Shown: positions 12,701-21,240, numbered from the stretch's first letter. The stretch is DNA of 64,000 bases from Heterocephalus glaber (GCF_000247695.1 NW_004624778.1:13953655-14017654), one strand, 5' to 3'. Program-made: numbers and translations. The notes: generated by a model from the sequence alone, not told the origin.

Positions 12701-13888
12701 TCCCGCTTAACTTATTGTCAAATTAATGATGTTATTAAAGAAATCAACAAGGCGGTAGTTAACAAATATAAGATTGTTCATCAACCAAAAAAGTCTATGA
12801 ATTCTGTAACCAGAAATCTCTATCAAAGATTTATCAATGAAGAAACAAAGGACACTAAAGGTAAAATGATACTATATATCTGTGCATATATCAACTGGAG
12901 TGTAATTGATCATGAGAAACAAAGCTCATTCTAGAAAATTCTAACGCAAGAGAGTTAATCCTCAACCATGGATAGTTTTCCAACTGGGGAAATTTGTCAT
13001 GCTGGAGACATTTTGGTGGTAACAGCTGGGATAGGGTACAGAGATGCTACCCTACAATGCACAGGGCAACCCCCAGAATGTCTTCAGTGCTCAAACTGAG
13101 AAATGCTGCTTTAGAGTCTCTTATGAAACTATATCCAATGTTTTAGAAGAATAGTAGTGATAACAGTTAATTATGCACTTACTGTTGTGCTAAGGGGTTT
13201 AGTCCTCATAGTGTCCTTCTCTACTGGCCCCCTTTTTTAGATAGGGTATTTCTATTTAGTCCAGGCTAGCTGTGGACTCGCTATGTCAGACTGCCTCGAA
13301 TTCGTGATTCTTTTGTCTCAGTCTCCTGAGTGCTGACATTATAGGCAGGGGCCACTGTACCCAGCTTTCCTTATTCCATTTTGTAGACTACACAAAGATT
13401 GTTTAACTTATGTAAGTCATCCAGCTGAGTGGTAGAGCTCCTATGAGTTCCATTCTGTTAACCTCTACTGCATAATGCCTCTGGACAAGTGAGTTGTTCT
13501 GGAGGTATCAACTGATAGCTAGTAAGCTAATAAGCAGGGCTACAGTGCTAAAATGCTACAGTAATACCATGCAACTTCAGTTGATAGAATAATTATTTTA
13601 TCAAGAATACAATTTCTGATGTTGATTGGATAATGACAGTAAGAATGATTAATGCCATTCATAGTCACAATTTAGTACCTTAAAGACTCATCTTAAAAGT
13701 TGGCCTTAAAAAAGTTAGCATTAATTTCTTTATTTTCAGGTCATTTTTTTATAGTGGAAGCTGACATAAAGGAGTTCACAACTCTGAAGGCTGACAAGAG
13801 GTTTCATGTGATCCTGAATATTTTGCGACACTGCCGGAGGCTGTCAGAGGTCCGAGGGGGAGGACTTACCCGTTATGTCATAACCTGA
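650..13888 (+). CDS. SKA1: SKA1, spindle and kinetochore associated complex subunit 1 (spliced CDS, 254 aa)
   Basis: Six coding segments join in frame: 650-734, 3451-3575, 5103-5200, 8399-8536, 12691-12860 and 13740-13888, total 765 nt including TGA. All introns are GT-AG. The product is 254 residues against 255 in human; the difference is one residue near the N-terminus. SKA1 forms the SKA complex with SKA2 and SKA3, which tracks microtubule ends at the outer kinetochore in mitosis and helps recruit PP1. Residues 1 to about 90 form the helical coiled-coil part that pairs with SKA2/SKA3. A variable acidic, lysine-rich linker follows. Residues about 132-254 are the winged-helix microtubule-binding domain. 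The basic residues implicated in microtubule binding in human (R155, K183, K184, K203, K206, R236, R245) are all present, each shifted by one (R154, K182, K183, K202, K205, R235, R244). The start ATG has A at -3. No stop or frameshift is seen, so the gene appears functional. Confidence 0.96.
1230..1577 (+). mobile_element. Mariner-family DNA transposon remnant (transposase C-terminal part)
   Basis: Read in broken frames this resembles the end of a mariner transposase: a SPD-like motif, then a phrase like FPKVKMTMK, then RKWQE-like and GEYFEG-like motifs. It is homologous to the better preserved copy at 26650-26935. It carries stops and frameshifts and is inactive. The AT-rich end near 1550-1577 (ACTTTATTTTTTAATCA) looks like the terminal region. 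Confidence 0.65.
1578..1789. mobile_element. Short DNA element with diverged terminal inverted repeats (MITE-like)
   Basis: The left end GTAGTACCTTGGTTCAAGAA and the right end, whose reverse complement reads CAGAGGTACCTCAGTTCATG, form imperfect inverted repeats of about 25 bp around a 160-bp centre without coding capacity. A related end (CAGTGGTACCTCGGTTCATG) occurs at 26185. It abuts a mariner remnant. The family is not identified. Confidence 0.5.
3346..3419. repeat. (TA)n/(AC)n compound microsatellite
   Basis: An alternating TA block is followed by imperfect AC/CATA repeats, ending about 30 bases before the SKA1 exon at 3451. Confidence 0.9.
3451..3575 (+). CDS. SKA1: SKA1 coding exon 2
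   Basis: 125 nt, entering in phase 1 and leaving in phase 0; residues 29-70. It encodes the coiled-coil segment with the family phrase NKIGDEIIVNELLNKLELEI. Donor is GTAATG. Confidence 0.95.
3576..5102 (+). other. SKA1: SKA1 intron (after coding exon 2)
   Basis: About 1.5 kb. It includes a probable MIR (about 3880-3990, + strand, old) and an old antisense ID-like SINE (about 4867-4948). Otherwise AT-rich and without features. The acceptor is AAATTTTAG ending at 5102. Confidence 0.8.
4867..4948 (-). mobile_element. Old ID-like tRNA-derived SINE
   Basis: In reverse complement it resembles the tRNA-derived SINE, with box A and box B regions still recognisable, but it is far more diverged than the young copies and has no clear tail or TSD. 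Confidence 0.55.
5103..5200 (+). CDS. SKA1: SKA1 coding exon 3
   Basis: 98 nt, enters phase 0 and leaves phase 2; residues 71-102. It begins ELCHSLEEDYKDVEHL, matching the end of the SKA1 helical region. Donor is GTAAGT. Confidence 0.95.
5368..5456 (-). mobile_element. Young ID-like SINE with 17-bp TSD
   Basis: Antisense tRNA-derived SINE with T-rich tail and the GGTACTGGGGATTAAACT box B region. It is flanked by a perfect TSD TGTTGACCAATTTTCTT at 5351-5367 and 5457-5473. Confidence 0.95.
5597..5686 (-). mobile_element. MER20-like hAT fragment
   Basis: The reverse complement has the MER20 hallmarks: the GGTTCTCAA-type end, the CATTTGGCAATGTCT region and the GTTGTCACAA region. It is partial. 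Confidence 0.6.
7463..7549. mobile_element. Possible short hAT element
   Basis: CAGTGGTGATG at one end and CATCATTG at the other are imperfect inverted ends, flanked by CCTAGAA and TCTAGAA. The length of about 85 bp fits a deleted non-autonomous hAT. This is tentative. Confidence 0.3.
7856..7938 (+). mobile_element. ID-like SINE with 12-bp TSD
   Basis: Box A GGATTTAGCTCAGTGG, box B GAGTTCAATCC, the CAGTACC end and an A-tail. TSD ATGTCTAGCATA at 7844-7855 and 7939-7950. Confidence 0.95.
7951..8155 (+). mobile_element. Dimeric B1+ID SINE (B1-dID-like)
   Basis: A 7SL-derived left part (GCCAGGCATGGTGGTGCA, then AATCCCAGCTACTTGGGAGG) is joined through an A-rich linker to a tRNA-derived right part (CTGTAGCTTAGCAGTGG to CCAGTACTG) with an A-tail. 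It is older than the neighbouring ID SINE, which sits right at its 5' end. Confidence 0.75.
8399..8536 (+). CDS. SKA1: SKA1 coding exon 4
   Basis: 138 nt, phase 2 to phase 2; residues 103-149 including split codons. It encodes the acidic/proline/lysine linker (EEPAKVEQPESTKKPPKEQ) and the start of the C-terminal domain (EFNGVPS). Donor is GTAAGT. This is the least conserved part of the protein. Confidence 0.95.
8537..12690 (+). other. SKA1: SKA1 intron (after coding exon 4)
   Basis: The largest SKA1 intron, about 4.2 kb. It contains a B1 SINE (8806-8960) and a short old ID 3' piece near 9100-9140. The frames at 9204-9455, 10341-10622 and elsewhere have no protein-like similarity I recognise. 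About 9150-12690 is AT-rich and I see no gene in it. The acceptor TTTTTTACAG ends at 12690. Confidence 0.75.
8806..8960 (+). mobile_element. B1 SINE with internal duplication and TSD
   Basis: 7SL-derived: GCTGGGCATGGTGGTGCACA, AATCCCAGCA-type centre, then two GTTCAAGGCCAGCC-like copies (the rodent B1 internal duplication), GTCTCAAAAAG and an A-tail. Flanked by TTAAAGTCCTT repeats on both sides. Confidence 0.9.
12691..12860 (+). CDS. SKA1: SKA1 coding exon 5
   Basis: 170 nt, phase 2 to phase 1; residues 149-206 including the split codons. It encodes the first half of the microtubule-binding winged-helix domain, including YMKSRLTY, HQPKKSMNSVTRNLY and EETKDTK, with basic residues R154, K182, K183, K202 and K205. 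Donor is GTAAAA. Open reading beyond 12860 is intronic. Confidence 0.95.
12957..13114 (+). mobile_element. MER20 hAT element (old)
   Basis: CTCAACC start, then the GCTGGAGACATTTTGG and CTACAATGCACAGGGCAACC regions typical of MER20. Diverged, no coding. Confidence 0.75.
13228..13367 (-). mobile_element. B1-like SINE, old
   Basis: The reverse complement shows the GCTGGGTACAGTGGCCCC start and GAGTTCGAGGC-type internal region. Diverged. Confidence 0.65.
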
Positions 13889-14020
13889 GGCCTTTGCTTA
13901 GAACTGACAGGCAGTAGGGCATAGAGGCTAGTCCTGTAACCATCATACGTATAATCTCTTCGGCTTTTTAAATTTTCTATTCCTCTTATTTTACAGAAAT
14001 AAAACCTTTTTGGATAATAT
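13740..14020 (+). CDS. SKA1: SKA1 last exon (CDS to 13888, then short 3' UTR)
   Basis: It enters in phase 1, encodes residues 206-254 and ends LTRYVIT-stop at 13886-13888. It contains FIVEADIKEFTTLKADKRF and the conserved tail RHCRRLSEVRGGGLTRYVIT, with R235 and R244. The 3' UTR ends about 15-20 bases after the AATAAA at 13998; the exact cleavage site is inferred. Confidence 0.93.
13998..14003 (+). terminator. SKA1: SKA1 polyadenylation signal AATAAA
   Basis: Canonical AATAAA 110 bases after the stop codon, the first in the 3' UTR, followed by a T-rich stretch. Alternative downstream sites cannot be excluded. Confidence 0.7.
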
Positions 14021-14690
14021 ATATTTTCACAATTTACTTCCTTTTGACAAATATTTATCCACCTGCCACATAAGGCTCCATAGTAGGCATGTAATAGAAT
14101 TTTAACAATTCTGTCTAGTTTTGTGTTTAGTGGACAATGCTGCACACCCCAATAAGATCAGTATAGATAAGATATTGGAAGAAAAAAGGCCAAGAAGATA
14201 AATAAGGTCAAGGATACCTAGGCCCTTTGGAATTAAAGGTTATGAGTGTCTAAATTCTATCCAAGACATTTCAGTTTACAGGTGGACTTCCTTCAAGTTG
14301 TTCTGGAGGTAGTTTATCCATCTGATTATTACACTTTCCCATATGTCCTTAGGGAGCAGCTTACCAGTCATCAGTTAAACCAGTCTGTAGACGTCAATCT
14401 GTAATGAAAGTGTGTTGAGATGCTGTGATATTGCAGTTTAATAAGAAATATATATTATATCTTCATCCTCAGTTCCTTGTTCAGAGCTCCAAAAAACCTT
14501 GTAATATCCTGATTCGTAGCAGTAATTCTTTTGTTCTGCAGGTCTTTGACCTCAATTCCTGACATGACACAAAGCTCTTTAATCTCTCCAAAATGTCTCT
14601 TGATAGGAATGTTTTTTGTTTGAATGAGGTGATTCTTGGTGGGCGCCAATATAGTTTCAGGATGGAGTCTTGTCATGAAGACCAAGCCAT
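14021..14690. other. Intergenic, no identified feature
   Basis: Non-coding except for a 76-codon antisense frame (14455-14685), which reads like protein (KNHLIQTKNIPIKR, GIEVKDLQNKRITATNQDI) but which I cannot assign. It may be a fragment of a processed pseudogene or chance. Confidence 0.4.
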
Positions 14691-14699
14691 GACTTGAAA

Positions 14700-15240
14700 C
14701 TTCTAATTGTCAGCACTCCCTACCCCTTGGGACAAGGGCTGAGATTGAGTTAATAATCAGTCATCTGATGTGATGAAGCCATAAAAATCCCTAAACTGTG
14801 GAGTTCCTAGAGCTTCCAAACTGTGGGCACATTGATGTGCCTGGAGGACAGTGTACTCTACCTTTATGAGGGCAGAAGCTCCTGTGCTCAGGACCCTCCT
14901 AGACCTTACCTATTGTACATCTTCTTCGGCTGCTCATCTATATCCTTTATAATACCCTTTATAATAAACTGATAATCATAAGAAGAGTATTTCTTTGAGT
15001 TCTGTGAGTCATTCTAGAAAATTATCAAACTCATAATGGTGGTGTTGTGGGGACCCTGATTTGTAGATAATTTGGACATTCTGAAGTGTGGGTAACCACT
15101 AGTGATTGGTGTCTGAAGTGAGGACAGTCTTGTGGAACTGAACCCAAAACCTGTGGTATGAGATAAATTGAAGGACACTCAGTTGGTATCCAGAGTTGGA
15201 GGATTGGTTAGTATGGGGAAAAAACCACACACACACACAC
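14700..15240 (+). repeat. Old retroelement-like repeat (family not named)
   Basis: Layout resembles a known mammalian interspersed repeat: a TATAATAAAC polyadenylation-like block near 14961, then TTCTGTGAGTCATTCTAG, TTATCAAAC, GATTTGTAGATAATTTGG and a terminal GTATGGGGAAAAAACC followed by an (AC)7 run. No coding. I cannot name the family with confidence. Confidence 0.4.
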
Positions 15241-16290
15241 ACTTGGAATCAGAATTATTACATGAATGTAATGTAGAAAAAATGGATTTTCTCTGGTAAT
15301 ATGAAAATGATGACAAAATAATGTGTGAGCAGGTTGATAGGTGTCATGGAAAGATGGGTAATTGGTTTGTAAGAATTGAACTGTGTTCTGCACATGGGGA
15401 GACTGCTCATTCAAGGCTGTGCCATATGCTTGAGTACATCGCTGTTGTGGAGAAAAAACATATCTCCAGCCCTGTGGTTTAGTTAAAACCACCACTGTGA
15501 TGACCACAGAGTGCATTATGTGCCCTGCAGACTTACCCTTTTTTTCTTCTTAATTTACGTGGAGGCAAACTTATATTTTTATGTCCTGATTTAAAAAGAA
15601 ATAATGGCATCGTCTTTTGTTTTTAAGTCTTGGTTGATTTTTTTCTCTGAATCATTTTTCCGTATGAAAAATATTTTCTGTTTAAAATACAAAAGGTGTC
15701 ATCAAGTTAGATTCATTTTTGCTAATTGCATACTGAGGGGAATAATTAATCTATTTTGACCACTAGTGCATGATCAATTTATTACATTGATCAATTTATT
15801 ACATTGATCAATTTATTACATTAATTTGGGTGTGTAATTGATAAAATATTCCTCAAAGCATAACAAAAGCATTAATTTTAAAACAAACTAAGCTCTGTTG
15901 CTTGAATTTCATTTTCAAGTAAAACAACAGACTTATTCTATTTAATTCATTTCTAAATAACATTTTAGATGTAATTTTGAGAGAAGTTGGGAGTCCTGGT
16001 CTCTTCTCTCAGTTCCACTCTTTGCCCTTTCTTTGCTCTTCATCTGCTCATGGGAATATAGCCTGGCAAGCTGGCTCCAGCTGGATCCTGCAGAGCCCGA
16101 GGCCTGGTTTGCCACCTTCTGCTCTCACTAGCTTGAAGTCCTAGGCAGAAGCATTGGGAGTGGCCATCTGGAATCTCCTTAGGCTCCGGTACATGTTGGG
16201 CAATAAGAAGGTACCCAAAAGCAAGTGGGAATGTCCCTGGAACCAAGGCTGGCTGATTGCCGTATAACAGGCCAGTTAAGTTGACAGACA
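15241..16290. other. Intergenic, AT-rich, with 17-bp triplicate
   Basis: No gene. It contains a perfect 3 x 17 bp tandem repeat (15771-15821). The right end (from about 16030) becomes GC-richer and may belong to the LTR-like element described next. Confidence 0.6.
15771..15821. repeat. 3 x 17-bp perfect tandem repeat
   Basis: Three identical copies of TGATCAATTTATTACAT at 15771-15787, 15788-15804 and 15805-15821. Each unit has the palindrome TGATCA. Confidence 0.98.
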
Positions 16291-16500
16291 AGATGTTGAG
16301 GCAAGGACGGTAACTTTATTCAAAAAGCTGACTGGTAAAGGATATGAAGAACTCTTGTTCCAAGTCTGTCTTGCCGGGAAACTGATTTAGAAGCAAGTTA
16401 TGTTGGTGGGCAATCAGTGTTCACAGACTGGTAGTACCTTCTCACAGTAGCTATAGGTATTTGTGGATTGGTGGGTAAAATTTGATACACATTTAATCTT

Positions 16501-16582
16501 TTTCTTTTTGGTACCGGGGATTGAACTCAGGACCTTGCATTTGTGAGGCAGGTGCGGCACCACTGAGCTAAATCCCTGGCCC
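16501..16582 (-). mobile_element. ID-like SINE
   Basis: Antisense: GGTACCGGGGATTGAACTC, GTGAGGCAGGTG, CCACTGAGCTAAATCC. Flanked by GATACACATTTAATCTTTT (left) and GATGCACGTTTAATCTTTT (right). Confidence 0.93.
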
Positions 16583-16600
16583 TGATGCACGTTTAATCTT

Positions 16601-18060
16601 TTTTTTTAAATTTTATTTTATTGGTACATTTTAGGTATACAATATAATGACATTCATCATTGGAAATTTGCACCTTTACATAATCCATCTTGGTTCTTAT
16701 TTTTCCCCCTTCCCCTGCCCTCCCTTCAACCCCTCCATCCCTCCCTATTTACAAAGACTTTGTTTCCATTTTTCCATTTTCTCATATTAATTCCATTCCC
16801 TTCTTTCCTTTCCCCTACCCCTCCCACTTCCCCTTCCTCTTTGCCCCTTTTCTTCCTATTTCACATTATCTATTATACCTTTTAGTCCTTATTTACACTT
16901 TCAGTTTCTCACACTGGAGAAACTATTTGGTATTTACACATGTGTGTCCTATTTATTTCACTTAAGAGTATCACCTCAGTGTGCATCCATTTAGCTATAA
17001 ATGTCTCTAATTTCTCATTTTTATGGCTGAGTAGTACTCCATTTTATTAAAAAAACTCCACATTTTCTTTATGCAGTCTCCAGTTGATGGGCATTTGGGC
17101 TGCTTCCAAGTTTTAGCTATTACAAATTGTGCTGCTATGAATATGGGTGCACATATATCACTGTGGTATGATTCTTTGAATTTTTGGGGGAAGATACCCA
17201 GAAGGGGAATAGCTGGGTCAAATGGGACTTCCAATCCTAGTTATTTGAGGTATCTCCATACTGATTTCCACAGTGGTTGCACCAGTCTACACTCCCAACA
17301 GCCGTGGAGCAGGGTTCCTCTTTTCCCACAGCCCCACCAGCATTTGTTATTGGTTGATTTCATGATAGTGGCCATTCTTTCTGGAGTGAGGTGGAATCTC
17401 AGCGTTGTTTTCATTTGCATCTCCCAAATGACCAGGGATGTTGAACATTTTTTCATATGTTTATTTGCTATTTCTACTTCTTTGTCTGAGAAATGTCTGT
17501 TCATTTCAGATGCCCATTTCTGGATTGGGTCTCTAAATGTGGGAGGTCTGATTTTTTTAAGTGCTTTATAGATTCTAGATAGTAGACCTTTGTCTGAGGG
17601 ATCACTGGTAAAAATTTTCTCCCACATTGTGGGTTGTCTCTTCACTCTGCTGGTGGTTTCTCTTGCTGTGCAGAACCTTTATAATAAGAAGAGATCCCAC
17701 TTGTTGATTGTTTGTGCTAGTTGATGGGCAACTGAGGTTTTGTTCATAAAATCTTTTCCTACACCAATTTCTTCAAGAGTTCTACCGAACCTCTGTTCCA
17801 GCCGATTCAGCGTTTCTGTTTTAATATTTAGATCTTTAATCTATTTTGATTTTAGTTTAGTGCATGGTAAGAGATATAGGTCTAGTTTTAATCTTTGACA
17901 AGTTGAAACCCAATTTTTCCAGCACCATTTATTAAAGAGGCTATCTTTCCTCCAGTGAGGGTGTTTGGCTCCTTTATCGAAGATGAGATGGCTGAGTGTG
18001 TCTGGAGTTGTTTCTGCATCTTCTAATCTGTTCCACTGGTCCTTAGGTCTGTTTCTTTGC
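16601..18060 (-). mobile_element. 5'-truncated L1 retrotransposon (ORF2 3' part and 3' UTR), antisense
   Basis: It starts with the complement of an A-rich tail and the L1 3' UTR (ATTGGTACATTTTAGGTATAC, then a long C/T-rich tract which is the polypurine tract of the sense strand). Minus-strand frames at 17007-17234 and 17241-17645 match the C-terminal region of L1 ORF2. It is truncated at about 18060. Flanks GCAC(A/G)TTTAATCTT at about 16587-16600 and 18064-18077 are the TSD. Stops and frameshifts indicate an inactive copy. Confidence 0.92.
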
Positions 18061-18180
18061 CATGCACATTTAATCTTGATAGCTTATTTGCATGATGTTT
18101 GTCAGTTCTGCAACTCTCAAGAACAGAGATTATTTTTCTTTACTGATTAGTTTGCCTACATGCAATTGCTGACATCATAC

Positions 18181-18815
18181 AATGGGCCAGGATAGAGGGA
18201 GAGGGTGGCCGCCCAGAGAAGAAATGCAAATGTTAAGTGAAGGTAAATATGGAGTCCTTGATGGTTAGCTTCAGGGAGTCACACTGAATATGAAAACAAG
18301 GAGTTTATTTGACCACCTTTGAAACACATTCTTGTTGCCCAGACTAAGTAAACCAAATGGCATCCTGGCCTGGAGTCTGGGTTTATAGATTTAAAAAAGC
18401 AAGGTGGTACAAAAGTGAGTTATTACAGTTAGATTTGTTGACAAAAGTAGCACAGATTGTTGATTTGTCATTGCTCATTTATATTATACATTCCAGGAAA
18501 GAATTGTGATAGTCAGGAAAAGCCTTTTTACTGGGGTTATTTTGTTATCTTTATGGTGTCAGGGAGTTTGTGGAAACGTGCCATCTTATGTCAGAATGAC
18601 CTAGATGACTTGTTTTATGCCTGTGTTTCCCTTGGCTAAAGAATTTTGTGGCCTTGTTCTAGTGACACTTGAAATCTTTTCTCATGATAAAATCTTCCAT
18701 TATAGGTTTATGTTTTCTTGGAAAGTTGGTTATTTATGCATAAAACATTTTTTCCCCAGGAAACATGGGTTAGTTAAAAATAATCATGGGAGAGCTCCAC
18801 CTTGGTCCCACCTTA
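18181..18815. other. Intergenic, no identified feature
   Basis: No protein-like frame and no repeat I can name, although the first part may extend the adjacent LTR-like element. Confidence 0.5.
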
Positions 18816-18817
18816 CC

Positions 18818-19057
18818 CCTCCTAGGCATGTTCTGTCCCCTTTTACCTCTTGGAATGGCCTGTCCCCACATCTCTCTCCTTGGTATGCTCTGTTCCTCAT
18901 ACCTCAGGCTATATTCTCTCATATCTCTCCTAGGCATACTCTGTCCTTCATCTCTCTCTAAGGTACATTCTGTCCCCTATACCTCTCTTGAGTATGTTCG
19001 GTCCCTTGTGCCTCTCCTGGGCACATTCTCTCAAAGGTACATTCTGTCCCCTTTTAC
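18818..19057. repeat. Degenerate ~29-bp minisatellite, about nine units
   Basis: Successive units follow the pattern CTCTCCTAGGCATNCTCTGT plus CCYYTTAY, with lengths 29, 27, 29, 22, 29, 29, 29, 20 and 26. Individual units differ at many positions. The overlapping open frames here reflect the repeat, not a gene. Confidence 0.85.
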
Positions 19058-19920
19058 ATTTTCAGTGTATGGGTGTCCCCTCAGATTGTTTTGGCTTCCT
19101 CTGTATCTCCATCCCTGGGCTGCTTTCTCATCTCTCCCAGTGTCAGCTTCTGGCCTTGGTGGTACCTGCTGTTGGTGCAACCTCTGCAGTGCCACTTTTC
19201 AGACAAACCCAGCTGGATCCTTGGTGGTTCTGGCTCCTCCTACTCAGAGGATGAAGTGCCTACAACAGGGTGTGTGATTTGGCTTCCCTAGCAGCTGCCT
19301 GAAGGAGCCAAGGGACACCTCAACTGTGTGAGGGTTTGCTTTCGGCATGTACACTTCCTAGTGAGATGGAGCTGGCAGATAAAGTCCTTGCCCTTCTTTC
19401 CTGAGGGACTGTTCCAGGGCAGTTTTCTAATCTGCCTGTCCAGGGACATCCTATGTAGCAGAATAATTGGCTGTGTCTCTTCCATGGTTCATGGAGCAGT
19501 GATTAGCTTAGGTGTGTTACCAGTTTGTATTTGATTCCCAGTCTTATTTCTCTCTTCCCTCACTCCTGCTGCTCTGGGCATGTAACTTCCAAAAAAGCAT
19601 TAGTCTTGCCTCTGGGGAACTTGCACTGTGATAAAGTTTGCAGATCTTTAGCTCAGAGTTTTCCAAACTGCATGTCTTAACCTCAAGTCCTTCATTATGC
19701 CCATTTACATTCCAGGTCTCTAACAGAGCCAGGCTGTTTGTTTTTTCTGTAACTTATTTAATTATTTTTGAGGAAAACATTATTATCCCTTGCAGGCTAA
19801 TGCTCCATGAAATACATTTTGGGGACCTTGGCATAAGGGAATCTTTTAAAACCATGTTCATTTTATAAATGAAGTATACCACCACAATCTGCAATTAGTG
19901 AATATATGTGTGTAAAAAAG
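19058..19920. other. Intergenic, no identified feature
   Basis: Moderately GC-rich. Several overlapping frames of 60-90 codons lie here without protein-like support. Confidence 0.5.
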
Positions 19921-19924
19921 CACT

Positions 19925-20010
19925 TTGAGGTAGTGTCATGGATTTTAGAGTGAGAAGACTGACTGGAGTCCAGATCCTGGATCTATGACTGGTAAGCAGT
20001 GTAAATTCAG
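19925..20010 (+). mobile_element. MIR SINE fragment
   Basis: The order GTAGTGTCATGGATTTTAGAG, GACTGGAGTCCAGATCC, GACTGG matches the MIR core. Confidence 0.55.
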
Positions 20011-20173
20011 TTAGCTGACTTGTGGCTTACTGGCTGAAATAAAGAGTTCAGGTCATTAAAATTTCCTTCGTTTATTGAGTCAACTTATAAATGTGGGCAA
20101 TTCTAGCTACCTAAGTTTTCTTAGGATAGTGACTATGAGCTGTGTCTCATTTGTGTACCAAAAGTTACAACTC

Positions 20174-20262
20174 TAGGCCTGACAGTATAGCTCAGTAGTA
20201 CTCATCTAGCATGCAGGAAGACCTGGGTTCACTTCTCCAGCACTGCAGAAAAATGAAACAAT
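20174..20262 (+). mobile_element. Old ID-like SINE
   Basis: Box A TATAGCTCAGTAGT, then CTAGCATGCAGGAAGACC, GGGTTCACTTC and the CCAGCACTG end with a short A-tail. More diverged than the young copies. Confidence 0.7.
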
Positions 20263-20348
20263 CTAATCCTTAACTGTGACTGAGAAATCAAATTATGTCT
20301 TGGGGATGTTCTCTTCAGCAACATAGTGTGTCAAAAAGAACACTTAAG

Positions 20349-20492
20349 AACCAGATATAGTCTCACATGCCTATAATCCCAGCACCCAGGAGGCTGAGGC
20401 AGGATGATCAATGTGAGTTTGAAGCAAGCCTGGGCTATATAGGCAAGCCTAAATTATATAGTGAGACCCTGTCTCAAAAAGTAAATAAATAA
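20349..20492 (+). mobile_element. B1 SINE
   Basis: CCTATAATCCCAGCACCCAG, GAGGCTGAGGCAGGA, GTTTGAAGCAAGCCTGGGC, a second AAGCCTAAATTATATAGTGA copy, and GTCTCAAAAAG with tail. Confidence 0.85.
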
Positions 20493-20699
20493 GAACAGTT
20501 ACATGCCAGAAACCTTGGTGTCTAGTCCTAGTTCTGCCACTTACTCCATATAATCCAAATTTGACCTTTTCTCACAATTTCTTCATCACCTTGGTACTAA
20601 ACAATATCATTTTCCCCTGGGATTAGTACAATAGCTTCCTAAGTGGTGTCTGATTTTGTCACTGCCCTACTACCATGTATTCACATGAGTCAAAGTTAG

Positions 20700-21240
20700 G
20701 TTAGATCACTCTGCTACTTAGAAGCCTTCAGCAGCTTCCTGTCTCACAGAATAAAAGCCAAGCCCTTCCAAGGGCCTGTCAGGCCCTTCCTGGGCCCCTC
20801 CTCACCCAGGACATCTTCTCCTCCATTTGCTGGCTTTGTTCCGGCCCCTTTGGCCTCAGTGCCCTTTCTGGAAGAGGCTGAGTCTCCCTCAAGCGTTTGC
20901 ACTAGCTGTGTCTCTGCCCAGAAAACTCCTCACCCAAGCACATGTGACCTGCTTACCTGCTCTGTATCTCTGCTCAATGTCACTTGATCCCTTAGGCCTT
21001 CTTGAACCACCCTTTATTAAAAGTCACAGTTCCCTTCTATAATAATTCTTCCCTTCTCTGCTTTATTTTTCTTCATAGTCCTTACGGCTATATGATGTTT
21101 TAGATATTTCTCTTACTTTCTGTCTTCCTTGTTGGAAAGTTTTTGTCCCTTTTGTTCACTGCTATGTCCCCAGCCTCTCTACCAATGCTCTACAGTAGAG
21201 GGCGCTGAATAACTATTTACTGAATGCACACTAACTGAAA
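20700..21240 (+). mobile_element. L2 LINE 3' part (ancient)
   Basis: The order of L2 landmarks is kept: CAGAATAAAAGCCAAGCCC, GGGCCCCTCCTCACCC, CTCTGCTTTATTTTTCTTCA, TTTGTTCACTGCTATGTCCC, and the end GCTGAATAACTATTTACTGA. Non-coding now. Confidence 0.8.

Larger units (their letters stand above)
12861..13739 (+). other. SKA1: SKA1 last intron
   Basis: About 0.9 kb. It holds a MER20 copy (12957-13114), an antisense B1-like SINE (about 13228-13367) and an antisense MIR trace (about 13380-13450). The acceptor TATTTTCAG ends at 13739. Confidence 0.8.
16294..18180 (-). mobile_element. Candidate antisense ERV LTR, split by nested ID and L1 insertions
   Basis: On the minus strand an LTR-like unit begins TGTATGATG (near 18180) and ends with an AATAAA signal, then GTTACCGTCC and TTGCCTCAACA near 16294. 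A young ID SINE (16501-16582) and a truncated L1 (16601-18060) sit inside it; without them it is about 340 bp. No primer binding site or viral gene is recognised, so the LTR call is inference. Confidence 0.4.

Noticed and set aside
12691..12934. SKA1 exon running to the stop at 12934
   Set aside because: The open frame continues past a GTAAAA donor at 12861 but the protein similarity stops exactly there and resumes in phase at 13740.
15777..15821. CRISPR-like or regulatory direct repeats
   Set aside because: The 17-bp units are contiguous with no spacers; simple tandem expansion in a mammalian genome.
17071..17571. 166-codon + strand open frame
   Set aside because: It is the antisense shadow of L1 ORF2 (minus strand) and not a gene.
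18786..19277. 163-codon + strand open frame with repeating LLGM-CP pattern
   Set aside because: The pattern comes from the 29-bp minisatellite; unit lengths of 20-29 break any conserved frame and no protein family fits.
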